The notes below the pieces were generated by a model. The model searched no databases. It was given only the letters and a program-made list of their open reading frames with translations, and had not been told where the DNA came from. Shown piece after piece: positions 13,444 through 26,200 of a stretch of DNA of 64,000 nucleotides; within the stretch, counting starts at the first letter, position 1; each line of letters begins with the position of its first letter. The DNA comes from Botryotinia globosa (lineage: Eukaryota > Ascomycota > Leotiomycetes > Helotiales > Sclerotiniaceae): positions 248,001 to 312,000 of the forward strand of contig RCSZ01000014.1 in NCBI GenBank assembly GCA_014898425.1, in the 5' to 3' direction. Position numbers and translations under genes: made by a program.

Positions 13444-13872
13444 TAAATTCTCGGGAATGTAAATGTAACCTTACAGCTAAATTGGTAAAGTTGTTTGGTG
13501 ATTTCTATTTCGTAGCTGGTTTAGTGTGAGTTTTCAAGCACTAGTAAGTTAACTAGTTTTATCCTCCTGACGCAAGTGCCTTCATTGTTGAATTTGGATC
13601 TGAAGGAAACTTCGTCTCTGGAGATTTGTTGTTTGTTGTTTGTGTTTGTGTTTGTGTTTCTGTTTCTGTTTGTGGAGCAAGTGAAGTAAGAAATTGGGGA
13701 ATTAGAGTATTTATGTTATGGTTTGAACTGTGTAATTGTCGATCGATTGCTGAGAGAGGGGGGATGGGGGATGGGGGATGGTGGTTTACAGAGGGGAAGA
13801 GCAGGTTTGGGGTAGCGATGAGTTGAATTGGATAAGATGAGGTAGATGGGATCAGTTGGAGGTGGTTTCTTT

Positions 13873-13895
13873 GGGGGGGGGGGGGGGGGGGGGGG
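13873..13895. repeat. Poly-G homopolymer, 23 nt
   Basis: A run of 23 consecutive G on the plus strand. Long G runs are rare and unstable, can form quadruplexes and are prone to length errors in sequencing. Confidence 0.9.
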
Positions 13896-14390
13896 CTTAG
13901 TAGGTTGGTTTTTTGTCTTCTCTGTTGATAGGTTGATGAGTGGATGGTTTTGGGCGCGGAGATATAGACATTTGGTGTGAGGAGGCAGGATCGGAGTGGA
14001 TGAATTTTCGCAATAATTGGTAAGGGGATTCTTGGTTCTTGAGCCTTGAGTTTGAAGCCATTTGTCTATATTTGCTTTCTCTCTTTTGTATGATTGGGCG
14101 TGTGCAGTCGCTGTTCTGTGATCGTGGGAAAGGGAAAGGGTTTTGAGAATTGTCTGTCCATTATAGATTCAGAGCCACGAGAGCTCTATGCAATACGCTC
14201 GTGCGCTAGCGCGTATTCACGTCTGCATATTCACTGGTATCGCAATGACTTCCTAAAGAGCTCACATGATGCTTCTATTCGCATATTGTTTGGAGATTCA
14301 CGGCACGGCGATTTCTTTGTTTCAATTTGTTTTCGTGTAGCTGGCCTTCAGAGTCTCGATATCGGATTTTTTAATGGACTTTTTAAAATT

Positions 14391-16653
14391 ATGGCGCACA
14401 GAACTTCTTTCCTCAACTTGCAGTCGAATTGTGAGGATCTCACCACGTTTGTGGTTATCTCGGTGAGCAGTGGTGACAAAATCACCGAGAAATACCTCCA
14501 ACATTTTCGTTCCCTTTACCTAGACCCAGACGATATCTTTCAACCGGTCTTTTTGAGCCAGATTGTCTTTTGGGGCGTGGAAGAGGATGATGTCGATTTG
14601 CAACCTTCTGCGCTTTATCTTCTTGCAAAATGGAATACGAAAGAAAGATATTTCGTAGCCTCTCGAAACAGAAAGGGCAATATTGCTCCGGATCCGTATA
14701 TCTTGTATTGAGGTTGGATCTGTGAGCCTTGGAGGGTTTATAAGGATGATAACCTTTCGATGATAGTTTCATTTAGGCCAGTGCGTGGATATGAAGGGAG
14801 AATGTATGCTTTTCCATTCTTCAATCCTTTTGTTTTCGGATGCACTCCTAATTTTGCCAAACACTTATAGATCACTTACCGAGCTCGACAACACAATCAC
14901 TGCAAACCAAGTCCGGGTGGTTGTTCCCTCCAGGTCCTACTCGATCATAAAGCCTCCAGATAAAACTCTTGCGGGTGTCAGAATAGCCGTAAAACATATC
15001 TTCAATATCAAGGGCTTCAAAACTTCACTGTGCAATCAAGCATGGAATGAATATCACGCTCCAAAATCCAAGACCGCTCGTTCGGTTCAACGACTACAGG
15101 ATCTAGATGCTGTGGTTATTGGCAAGACACGCTTAAATGCAATGATCGTAAGATAAGAAGCCATGGAATGTGTTGAATTCCTGGCTCCGTTTAACCCAAG
15201 AGGTGATGGCTACCAGACCCCATCTGTAAGCAGCTCTGGTAGTTATGTAGCTGTTGCTGCTTATCCATGGCTTGACTTTACTCTTGGCTCTAATAGTTAG
15301 TATTTCCCCGGAGCTGAAACGTATTTTCGCTACTGACAGAATCTGTGATCTAGCAAATGGCAGTTGTAGAAGACCTGCATATTGGATGGGATGTTTTGCT
15401 ATTCGTCCAACGACTAGAGTTCTAGATATGCATGGCGTTGCGTCTTTTTGCCCGTCAGTTAAATCGGTCTTGTCCGCAATATAGCTAATTTACTTTAAAG
15501 TTACTTCGTTGTACCTGCTTTCTTTGGGAGAGAAATTTCTTGCTTTCGGGAGTTTGCCAATCTATGGTATGGCAGTTCGCCTCAATTGACAAAGTCTGGA
15601 GTAAAATCGAAAGTGAGTCTCCACCAAGCTATACCTCTATCTCGCTAGGCCGACTAAGTTCTTTAACCAATTTAGGCTCCGAGTACAATTATATATCTCC
15701 TTGACTATTTTCCCGCCTCAAACAAAGCTCAAATGGACTTGATAGATTCGTTTGTACGGGATCTTGAGGGATTTCTCGGAGTTAGAAAAATTGAAGTATC
15801 GTTGGCGGAGATGTGGCGCGATGATTTTCCGAAGTCTGCCGAAAACATAGAACTATCTGACTATCTAGAAACTGTGAGCTGAATGCTATGAGCTTTTCGT
15901 ATTGTACTAATTTTATGAGGCCGGAACTCTCCCATATTACAAGGACGCTTGTGCGAAGTTAGACGAGTTCGTCGAAGGGTACAAGAAGAAATTCCATAAA
16001 GCGCCATTTTTTCATCGGGCTTTGCGCTGAAGATGGTATGCACTACTACTTTTACTTTTACTTCCTCTTTATTTTCATAGATGAGAACTGTGCCTGATAT
16101 AGGAAGCAGGGAACAAGCAGATAAGACTACGCCAGAGGCACGGGACAAAGGATGGGAGTGCATCTATACATACAGGAAGTGGCTTCTCGCCAATGTGTTC
16201 AAAGATGGAGCTATAGTAGTTCTGCCTATTGATGAAGGCAAGCCCAACAATCGAGAGAATCCACCACCGTAAGCTCCCCCGAGATAGATTGTTGTTTTCG
16301 TGTCCGATCTGCTCCTCTCAGTCCCTTCTGACTATGAATTGGTCATTCCCCTCTCTATCTATCACCAGTCGCCGGTACTCCTGAAGTTACTGCTTCAAGT
16401 AAGTAATACACATCAAAATTTATTGATCTTAGATTCTTATTGCTATTTAGTTGGTGAAATCAAGTATTTTTCACAGGTGACGCAGCGAGAGGAACCGCTT
16501 CAGGTTAGCGCTTTCATTGAACTTCTCCAAGTTTAGTAGTTAATAAGTGTATGTAGGTACAGATCTTGATCTCATTGATCTTGTGCATGAAGTTTTGAAG
16601 GCAGGAGGAAAGCCTGTAAATGTTGCTGTCGGTAGGTCGATTTTTGGCAACGC
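14391..16653 (+). pseudogene. Decayed Arp1-type amidase (scytalone-dehydratase-like N-domain plus amidase)
   Basis: Fragments in several frames line up in order with fungal proteins that join an 'Arp1-like' N-terminal domain to an amidase-signature domain. From 14391 the N-domain shows LTTFVVISV, then ALYLLAKW, then a stop TGA (14709-14711) with homology continuing in the same frame (GWICEPWRVY). After a frame change near 14860 comes the amidase part: [24 protein letters not shown] and a degraded Ser-rich amidase signature near 15230-15295. It is interrupted by TAA at 15154-15156 and TAG near 15298. Later pieces include LDYFPASNKAQ (about 15700) and GTDLDLIDLVHEVLKAGG (about 16557-16620). An intact protein would be roughly 650 aa. 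At least four disruptions rule out a working enzyme. Whether some gaps were introns is uncertain. Confidence 0.75.
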
Positions 16654-17327
16654 ATATCGATATGGTACTGGGGATAGAAATTTGTGTGCAGATTGGGGTT
16701 TACACTCTTCTGCTCAAGTCCAATCAACGAAAAATGTCAGTTTTTCTACACAAGAAAAATTCCTATCGGTGTAGATATTTGGTTCGTCCTAGCTCCATGT
16801 AGTACTTTCTAGGTCTAGTTATGGGATTGATTAACAATGTTTGAATCTCCGACTAAGAGTCAAGAAGCTTTATGCAATGTGATTCTCGATAATTGAATTC
16901 GCATTCAATATCTTCTGTAGTCTGTGGCTACTGTAGCACTCAAGTCTTCTGGCAAGTGTAATGTTTTCCCTCCCAAGTTCTTAGACTGATGGAACTTTCA
17001 AATACCATATCTTGCTGTTTCTGTTACTTTCTATTTCTAATATTGATTGTAAAGCTGTCTCTCTACTCCTAGCATTCGTGGGATTATTCCGTGCCGGATA
17101 CGCGCAGCATGACATTGGCAGCTAGGCTAGCCAAAGTGAATTTTTCGAATCTTTCAATATATGAGATCACCTAACGACCGAATTCCTGAAATTCTGCTGA
17201 TTATGTTACTCGTCTTTTTCGTCTCCTAAATATCACCAAACATCACCACCTGCTTCTTTTTTCAGACCTCTTAATATTGCATCATCAAAAAAAGTCACAC
17301 CAAGGCTGAGAATTACGGAAAGCAAAT
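16654..17327. other. Intergenic region between two pseudogenes
   Basis: AT-rich DNA with no recognisable coding sequence. The open frame ending at 16774 is the tail of the amidase relic running on. Confidence 0.5.
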
Positions 17328-18291
17328 ATGGCCACGCCTCATGCTTCCAACATAGCAGTAGAAGCTTCCGAATCCTCTGGACTGAATCAACAGCTATCGA
17401 GTGGGTTTCTTTCTAAACTATGTTTCGATATTCGTAGATCAGTATATGAGCAACTAGTCGTGGATCCTGGGCTCATTTTGCACATCGCAGTGACAGATGT
17501 ACGGCTAGGAATCTGCACATACAAAGTGCATAGATCCTTTTAGCTGGGGAGTGGGTGGTTCCAGTGATCAAACTGGGATAGTGAGAGCGGTATGTCAATC
17601 ATGGAGGAAAATGGCGCCTAAACCATGGAATTTGATTTCGCTTCTATTGAGTTGCAAGTACATGTAAGTAATATATCGACATAATAAACTGGCAAGATAG
17701 TTTGACTAATGATAACTATATCATTTAGAAATGCTGAATTCATAGATGGTATTTACTCTTTTGCAACTTCTGATCTGATTGGGCTTCGATGCGCGACTCA
17801 ATTTCTCGAGAATGTTCCACAGCTACAACTTGATGACATTCGGTCTCTCCGCATTTCCCACAAAATAGAGCATCCACTTTACACATGTTTTCACTTTGAG
17901 CCCTAGGACTCCCCCGTCTACAAAAGGCAACAAGAGAAGGATTAAGCACTTGCAAGATGGCAAACTAAACATTTGGTTTACATTTGCGACGTACTCTCGA
18001 GGGTGAAAGGGTTGAAGGATTTACATATCACCTTCTACGATGTTACAGGTCGCCGTTTGGAGACGTGCCTCCTGTACCCTTTGGTGTGGATCAAGGATGT
18101 TGAGAATTTCAAAGTGGAGGTTCCAGCATGTTGGCTTTTATTGTAAGAACATAATGCTGCTATTTATTATTCGAAGACCATCATTAGAGGAGGAGCACGA
18201 ACCTGAAGCAATTTACGATATGCGGAAGTTTAAATTATTGAGGTTCAAATTAGTCCGCTGCTTGACACATCCATTTCGTATGCTTCGATGA
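17328..18291 (+). pseudogene. Decayed F-box-like / DUF7730-type gene
   Basis: The start at 17328 opens a frame with the segment FLSKLCFDIRRSVYEQLV, typical of the large fungal family that begins with an F-box-like 'LP.EIR..IY' motif. The frame stops at 17541, but homology continues one frame away (WGVGGSSDQTGI, QSWRKMAPKPWNLISLLLSCKY). A plausible intron (17664 to about 17728, GTAAGT...TTTAG) leads to NAEFIDGIYSF. In that frame stops occur at 17904-17906 and 17943-17945, followed by WQTKHLVYICDVLSRVKGL, again in-family. A further stop lies at 18144-18146. One frameshift and several nonsense codons make this non-functional. Such genes are expanded and fast-evolving in Leotiomycetes; the role is unknown. 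Confidence 0.65.
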
Positions 18292-18607
18292 GATCGAATG
18301 GGTAACATCTAGGTCCTATAACGACAGTTGTGGTTGTGGGATCATGTCCGAGGTTCAAGCTTCTCTCATCTTCCTGGCCGTTGGCGTGTTGGCTATCGTG
18401 TTTCGTAGTGATCGATTGCATATCTGGAAAATGGGACATTGAGCAATTATTTTCCAATCTGGGAATTTGCGAAGATTCAAAGCTTCTTCTGTACATAACT
18501 GTGAATACATTCTTTTATGCAAATCTGTTATATCAATATCTATTGATTTTTTCTGCGATTACAATATTAGTTACTGTGTAGGTAAGATAATATCAAAAGC
18601 AACAACA
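18292..18607. other. Short gap before the DUF4246 relic
   Basis: No gene is seen. The sequence just before 18608 (AAGCAACAACA) would suit a fungal leader for the following start codon. Confidence 0.4.
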
Positions 18608-19433
18608 ATGAATCAAAACAATCACATTCGTGAGTTCACCATGGATAACAGCGGGAAAGGCTCTTTAAAGATTCCCGTACATGGTGATATATCTTTATTA
18701 AGCGAACTACCCAAAGGTTCACGATTACACCAAGGATCAGATGATTGGGAAGAAGGGTGGGAACAAAAGCCTCGTCTAACAGCTCGAGAGCTGGTCATGA
18801 TAGGTCTCACCAATCTCTTGACTGATATGCCTAACTGGAACATAGATGTTTTCAATGACGAAGATACTGCAATATGGCACGAAATAGCCATGAAAGATAA
18901 ATTGATAAGTGAGAAAGCTTGGGAGTGGTGTTTAGCTGAGTTGAGAGACAAGGCGAGTTTGTTTCGTACTACAAATCGTGTTCTTGCTTTGGACGCCGGA
19001 GCTTGTGTTTCCAATTCAGATACTCTCGTATATAAAGCGCTAATGAGAGAGCTCAACATGACTATCGAGGAACTGCGCGCTCAGTTCGACAAAAATGACG
19101 TGCAGAATTCTCGTCGAGATAAACAAGTTGTTAATCTTGTTGATCCATCATTGTTTCCGCTCGTTTACGGAAAGACGAAAGTTTTACTGGAGGGAGGAAA
19201 AGTTGGTCTGAACGACTTTTCCAAGTCGTACGGACGTAGTATCACTACAGAAATTCCACAAGTCCATCCAAAGGGAAGCAATGTGGCAGGTGCTGTTTAT
19301 GGGCTGAAAAGGGAGGGCTTCCCCTTCTATAAGGATGAAGATTTCTACCGCTGGTCAACAGACTATCAATGGCTTCCATGCGAGGTCGAATTTGATGGGA
19401 CTTCTGACACTTCCGTGCGTATCACCTCCTAAA
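18608..19433 (+). pseudogene. Truncated DUF4246 protein gene
   Basis: From ATG 18608 an uninterrupted frame of 274 aa carries the N-terminal part of the fungal DUF4246 family: WEQKPRLTARELVMIGL, an AWEWCLAELRDKA helix, ALDAGACVSNSDTLV, then VVNLVDPSLFPLVYGKTKVL and YQWLPCEVEFD. Intact relatives are usually well over 500 aa and continue into a conserved second half. Here the frame ends with TAA (19431-19433) just after VRITS, and INNLHPIKNKGQ, a family continuation, follows the stop codon in the same frame. The rest of the central domain is absent; an acidic frame to 19628 might be a shuffled C-terminal remnant. This is best read as nonsense plus a deletion, though a short protein could still be expressed. 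The function of the family is not established. Confidence 0.7.
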
Positions 19434-20969
19434 TCAACAATCTACACCCTATCAAAAACAAAGGACAATACAGCGAGAGATGAGGCTAAGGAGGATCGGG
19501 ATAATCTACTTGAAGAACATCGGTGGGCGAAGGAAGCCGAGTCTCGTTTGACGCAGGTTTGGCAAGGGTGGTGTTGTTGTGAATGTCATAGGGAGGGATA
19601 TCGTCCGAGATCATTTAGGAAGACCTAGATTGATATTCGGATAGATTTTGAGATGGATATTGTCTGCAAAGCGGCGTTTTATTTTCTGTTGCATTCAGGG
19701 GTCTGGAAAACCACATTGAAGGCATTGAAAAGATAATTTAAACTTGCTGTTTCTTTGATTCTATGAACACCAATTCATAGCTAATACCAAATAATAGTTC
19801 CTCGCTTTCAATTTTCATCTATTCATCATCAAACCTCACATGGACACCATTTTGACAACAAGCTGCAGACAACATGGGACACACAAGACAGTCTGAAAGT
19901 TTAACCAAGGCAACGAAGATAGCTCCTGCACACACAACAATTGAATCACATATAATTCCTTCAACAATTTCCATTCGAAAATCTAGACACGGACTTAAGG
20001 CTGTCGATAAAAACATAAAACTACCAGGTCGTGCTTGTGGGGAAAATCCCCTATGCATAATTATCTCGGAATATCCGCAAAGCACAATTGACTACCCGGT
20101 CAATCAATGATGTCAGGAATGTGCTCTACAATCAACTGAACTTGGCAGTATCCCTTTTCTAATTGGCAGTAGCTGCTGAGAAAGCAATTGCAACAGGAAG
20201 CACTCGCTTCCATTGACAAGAATTTTGATTTTTTCTTTGGTTTTGGAACTCGACCGTTCAATAAGTACAGCATTTATTGCATTCCATATGATGTTTGTCG
20301 ATTCGAGTTAACCTAATCAAACATAGCATTATTGTAAGTCAATTCTTGCTTTTAGATGGGCTGATTGATCAAAACCCTTCCTTCATTTATCGTTCAAAGG
20401 GTCCAAGAGTTATATCCAAGTGGCTGATGTCGATATCGATATCAACCACAGATCCACAATTATCTTCAAGCCAAGAGACCTCGGCATCGGTAAACAATTC
20501 TAGCCCTCCTTATTCCCCCAACTCTCACAAAACCTTAAGAGCATACACACATAATCTTCTTCATCGGAAACCTCCTGTCTATCTTAACATCTCCATAATT
20601 TGCATATCTAGATTCTTCTACCCCTATTATCAACAAAGCCGACGCTATTGTCCAAAACGGAAAACTCCAATTTATGGTAGCGCGGGGTTTGCCAAACTCC
20701 ATTCCTCGCTAGTAACGCTATCGACATCATCGTTTTTACTAGTTTGAGGATTCTCGTGTTCTCCCACGGGAATTTTTGTTTACTTGCTGTCTAAAACAAT
20801 ATGTGATTGGTGCCCTTTGCGGATTTAAAATAACTTTATTTCATCCAGACTCTTTGGATTGGAATATTCGGCCGAAATATAGAGGTTGGCAAAAAGTGGA
20901 GTTCAGAACAATACACATCACACCAAGGAGTAGTGTCCTGGATTAGATCATTGAATACCTACATATACT
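19434..20969. other. Intergenic region upstream of the alcohol dehydrogenase gene
   Basis: Apart from the possible DUF4246 tail to 19628, I find no supported gene. Open frames at 19874-20110 and 20295-20747 have no recognisable motif and irregular composition. The final 150 nt are the likely promoter of the dehydrogenase gene. Confidence 0.5.
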
Positions 20970-22233
20970 ATGTCTACACCCACGAAGACTCCTGCTTCTG
21001 TAGCTACAGATAGAATCCTCTCTCTTACAAATCACTTAAAAGACTCTTTGAATCCATCCGACGACTTACACAAAGCAAAAACAATGGCATCTTCATATAA
21101 ATTTGAAGGATGGATGGCGTTAGATAAGGAGGCTGCTAATGGAAAAATGGTATGGCAAGAATTCGAGCCAAAGACTTGGACGGAGGATGATGTCGATATC
21201 AAAATTGCCTACTGCGGTATCTGTGGGTCTGATATTCATACATTGAGATCTGGATGGGTATGTAATTCTGTTCTTGGACTAATTATGGAAGTGACGAATA
21301 ACGATTTGGCTATAGGGCGCGACAAACTACCCAGCTTGCGTAGGACATGAGCTAGCTGGTACTGCTGTGAAAGTGGGGAAAAATGTAAAGCACATTAAGC
21401 TTGGTGACCGATGCGGTGTTGGTGCACAATCAAGTTCTTGTTTGAAGCCTGAATGCGAGGAATGTGCGAGTGGGATGGAGAACCATTGCACAAAAATGGT
21501 TGGAACTTATAACGGAGTTTATCCTGATGGTTCCAAGTCATACGGCGGTTATGCAGACTACTGCCGTGCTCCATCGCATTTTGTTATCAAGATTCCAGAC
21601 GGAATTTCTCTTGCAGAAGCAGCTCCCATGTTGTGCGGAGGTGTCACAACCTGGTCACCTCTTGTCAACAACGGAGCCGGGCCAGACAAGCGAGTTGGAA
21701 TAGTTGGTATCGGAGGCTTGGGCCATTTTGGTCTTCTATGGGCCAAGGGTCTCGGCTGCAAAGAGGTTGTGGCAATCTCCAGATCAAGCGGAAAGAAAGC
21801 CGATGCAGAGAAGATGGGCGCCACCAAATTCATTGCTACAGACGAAGACGAAAAGTGGGCCAAGAAGAACGCTAGATCTCTTGACTTGATCGTTTGTACC
21901 GTCTCTAGCCCAAAGATGCCAATCGCTGGATATCTTTCATTGCTAAAAACCAAGGGTGAATTCATTCAGGTTGGAGCTCCAGAGGATGTCATTCCAGCTT
22001 TGAATATGTTCGCGTTCATCGGAAAGGGAGTGAAGCTTGGAGGTAGTGCAATCGGTACACCAAAGGATATTAGTGAGATGTTGGAGTTCGCTGCCAAAAA
22101 CAATATACATCCTTTTATTGAGGAGAGACCGTTATCGGAGGCTAACCAAGCTGTTGTTGATATGGAGGATGGAAAAGCTCGTTACCGCTATGTTTTGGTC
22201 AACGAGAAGCACGCAAAGGAGTTGAAGCAGTAA
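20970..22233 (+). CDS. NADP-dependent zinc alcohol dehydrogenase (ADH6/cinnamyl-alcohol-dehydrogenase type)
   Basis: A medium-chain dehydrogenase that reduces aldehydes to alcohols (or the reverse) with NADP(H). Two exons, 20970-21257 and 21316-22233; the 58-nt intron interrupts right after SGW, and splicing gives WGATNYPACVGHE. The product is 401 aa from the first ATG. The catalytic zinc site is seen in CGICGSDIH (Cys about 82) and VGHELAG; the structural zinc cysteines are in SSCLKPECEECASGMENHC; the nucleotide fold is GIGGLGHFGL, followed by SRSSGKK, which favours NADP over NAD. A second in-frame ATG at 21084 (MASSYKFEGW) would give 363 aa, nearer the usual 350-360 aa; the extra 38 residues are Ser/Thr-rich. 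I cannot decide between the starts. Likely cytosolic; the substrate is not predictable. Confidence 0.9.
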
Positions 22234-23267
22234 GCAATTTTGATGAATATGTATGAATGTATGTACGTGTATATAAAGAACAATTGAAATAATACACAAG
22301 CAAGAGTCAAACAGTATCTATGCCAATCAGAAGTATTGTATTATCTCAATTTAAAAATAATAAATGTACACAAAGAACAATGAAATGATAAGTGATGGAA
22401 GAGAAAAAGGATATTCATAACATCAGAAGGTACCTAATCTAGAGTCCGTCCAATAGATGTCAGAGGCTCGTTACTGGCAGCCATATAACATTCAAGCAAC
22501 TAAATAAGCTCCAACTACCCAACAAACTTGTTCCTATCATTCAACCCAATCCTGAACTTTAGAAAATCATTGACAAGATTGATCGTTTCTCATCACCACT
22601 TGAGATCAACAAACTAAATATCAAACACAGTCATATCAAGGTACCTACCTGGGTATTGAGACTATGCAAGTAACAGAGCTTCCAAGAACGAAGAATACGC
22701 TCTGAAATAGATCAACTCGTAGGTAGGTGGTGTTCTTGAGAATCAGTTGCTTGGCTCTAGTTAAACAATCACTGGACAAGTGGTGAATGCATTCACAAGG
22801 TTAGGTTCGCCAGAGAATAAATATTGTAAAGGGGTGTTCTTCGGCTCGGCTATTAGTTTGTCCGAGCCCCACGCTAGTCTCAAAAAGCTAAGCTTGATTT
22901 GCAATTCTACGGCTTACACTTTTGCTTATATGCCCTGGGCATCTTTGAAAGGCTTCCTCCAGCTCGAATTATTTCTGTACCTTCATTAATCTCACCTTGA
23001 ATTCTGAAACTTGAGCCTCAACATCAACAAAACTACCATCATCGTGCCAGTCTCCAAACTTTTTCAACTAATTTTTGTATGATCTTTATGCCATTGTTTC
23101 TTTGTTCTTGAGGTCCTTTTTGGTCCTGGGGACGCGCCAATCTTTTGTTTGAGGCGACAGCTCTCAACTTTGCCTTTGCGACAATTCCAGCTACAACTCC
23201 GCATCCCATCAAACTTCCGAACTCAACTCGATTCGCATACAGATAGTGGAGTTCAAATTAATACAAC
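22234..23267. other. Intergenic region, RPB2 promoter
   Basis: No gene is seen. It contains TACCTACCTGGGTA and TAGGTAGGTGG pieces (about 22640 and 22720). The last 250 nt probably hold the RPB2 promoter and leader. Confidence 0.5.
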
Positions 23268-26200
23268 ATGGCTGATTACGAAGAGGGATACGAATATGAT
23301 GATTATGGAGAGGAGGATGCAGGTATCACGGCAGAGGACTGCTGGACGGTTATTTCCTCCTTCTTCGATGCAAAAGGTCTAGTTTCGCAACAACTCGATT
23401 CTTTCGATGAATTCGTCCAAACTACTATGCAAGAGCTTGTCGAAGAGAATTCACAGCTCACGCTTGACCAAAACAATCCACCTTCGTCCTACGACAATCC
23501 TATCGCCCTCCGTCGATATGAAATCAAGTTCGGCACCATCATGCTTTCTCGACCAGCTATGACCGAAGGTGATGGAAGCACGCAAGTTATGTTACCACAA
23601 GAAGCTCGTTTGCGAAATCTTACGTATTCAAGTCCTCTTTACATAGAGATGACGAAGAGTACTCAAGTCGCTGTAGAGCGCCCTGTTCCCCTCAATGAGC
23701 TTGATGACGAACAAGAAGCTGAGATGGTGAATGGCGGAGAACATCCTACACGATTGGTCTGGGAATATGAGGATGGTGACCCAGAAGGCCCTAAAGGTGC
23801 TCCACTTCCAGAACAAGTTTATATCGGAAAATTGCCTATGATGTTGAAGTCGGAATTTTGTATATTGAAGGGTCTCGACGAAGACGAACTCTATGGATGG
23901 AACGAATGCCCTTACGATCAAGGAGGATATTTCATTATCAACGGAAGTGAGAAGGTTCTGATCGCACAAGAGCGTAGTGCCGCCAACATTGTTCAAGTCT
24001 TCAAGAAGCCAGCGAACAGTGCGGTGTCATACTTGGCTGAAATCCGAAGTGCTCTGGAGAAGGGTTCGCGCCTTATCTCTTCTTTGCAAATCAAACTATA
24101 CGACAAAGGTGATAGCAACCGAGGAGGTTTTGGTAAAACTGTCAAGTCAACTTTACCGTATATCAAGGCAGACATCCCTATTGCCATCGTCTTTCGCGCA
24201 CTTGGTGTTGTATCTGATGAGGATATTTTGAACCATATTTGTTACGATCGAAATGATACTCAAATGCTCGAGATGTTGAAGCCATGTATTGAGGAAGCTT
24301 TCGTCATCCAAGATCGTGAAGTTGCCCTCGATTTCATTGGAAAGCGTGGCAACGGTACATCTTTGACTCGTGATAAGCGTATCAAATATGCCCGCGATAT
24401 CATGCAGAAGGAGCTGCTTCCTCATATCTCCCAAAAGGAAGGTAGCGAAACCCGAAAGGCATTCTTCTTGGGTTACATGGTTCATAAGTTACTTCAATGC
24501 GCTCTTGGTCGTCGGGAGACTGATGATCGAGATCATTTCGGAAAGAAGCGTTTGGATTTGGCTGGACCTTTACTTGCAAAGTTGTTCAGAAACCTGTTCC
24601 GTAGATTGACAACAGATGTGTACAGATACCTGCAACGTTGCGTGGAAAACAACCGAGAGTTTAATTTGACTTTGGGTGTGAAATCCACAACAATCACAAA
24701 CGGTCTGAAATATTCTTTGGCCACAGGTAACTGGGGTGATCAGAAGAAGGCAGCAAGTTCTACCGCTGGTGTGTCTCAAGTATTGAACAGATATACCTTT
24801 GCTTCAACACTTTCTCATTTGCGCCGAACCAATACACCCATTGGACGTGATGGAAAGATCGCCAAACCTAGACAACTGCATAATACGCATTGGGGCTTGG
24901 TCTGCCCGGCAGAGACGCCCGAAGGTCAAGCTTGTGGTTTGGTTAAGAATTTGGCTTTGATGTGTTACGTTACAGTTGGTACGCCGAGCGATCCAATCGT
25001 CGAGTTCATGATTCAACGAAACATGGAAGTGTTGGAGGAGTATGAACCACTTCGAGCACCCAATGCCACAAAGGTTTTCGTCAATGGTGTTTGGGTTGGT
25101 ATTCATCGAGATCCTGCTCATTTGGTCAAATGTGTCCAAGATCTTCGTAGATCACACTTGATCTCTCACGAAGTTTCACTCATCCGAGAAATTCGTGACA
25201 GAGAGTTCAAGATTTTTACCGATGCAGGACGAGTGTGCAGACCTTTATTGGTTATTGACAACGACCCTGACAGCGCCAACAAAGGTAACTTGGTATTGAA
25301 CAAGGAGCACATTCACCGTCTGGAGGAGGATCAGATGCTGCCAGCAAATTTGGATAAGGACGACAAAGTAAAAAACGGGTACTATGGATTCCAAGGTTTG
25401 ATTAATGACGGTGTGGTTGAGTATCTGGATGCGGAGGAGGAAGAGACCGTCATGATTACCATGACACCTGAAGATCTTGACATTTCTCGACAACTTCAGG
25501 CTGGTTATCAAATTCGTCCTGATGAAAGTGGTGATTTGAACAAGCGTGTCAAGGCACCTATCAATCCAACTGCCCATGTCTGGACTCATTGTGAAATTCA
25601 TCCAAGTATGATCTTGGGTATCTGCGCAAGCATTATTCCCTTCCCGGATCACAATCAGGTAAGCTTTAAGTTCAATGAATTCATTCATTCAAGGCTAATT
25701 CTATTGCTACAAAGTCTCCTCGTAACTGTTATCAATCCGCTATGGGTAAACAAGCTATGGGAGTTTTCCTCACTAACTTTGATGTTCGCATGGATACTAT
25801 GGCCAATATCTTATACTATCCTCAAAAGCCTCTCGCCACTACACGTTCTATGGAGTTTCTAAAGTTCAGAGAACTGCCCGCTGGTCAAAACGCCATTGTT
25901 GCTATCATGTGTTACTCTGGCTACAATCAAGAAGATTCCGTTATTATGAACCAAAGTAGTATTGATCGTGGATTGTTCCGAAGTTTGTTCTATCGAGCCT
26001 ACACCGATCAAGAAAAGCGTATTGGTATGAATGTTGTGGAACAATTCGAAAAGCCTTATAGATCCGATACTCTTAAGCTCAAGCAGGGCACATATGACAA
26101 ACTTGACGATGATGGAATCGTGGCTCCTGGTGTTCGTGTCACTGGTGCCGATATCATTATCGGAAAGACTGCACCAATTGCTCCTGACTCTGAGGAAATG

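Larger units (their letters stand above)
12565..14390. other. Intergenic region with simple repeats
   Basis: No gene is supported. It contains a TC microsatellite (13404-13440), a GTTTGT-type repeat (about 13621-13672), a 23-nt G homopolymer (13873-13895) and one palindromic TGACGTCA (13330-13337). An open frame covers 14094-14390, but only the part from about 14391 resembles a known family. Confidence 0.5.

Noticed and set aside
20295..20747. A 150-codon plus-strand frame before the alcohol dehydrogenase gene
   Set aside because: Its Ser/Tyr/Ile-rich composition is that of random AT-rich DNA and no family is recognisable.
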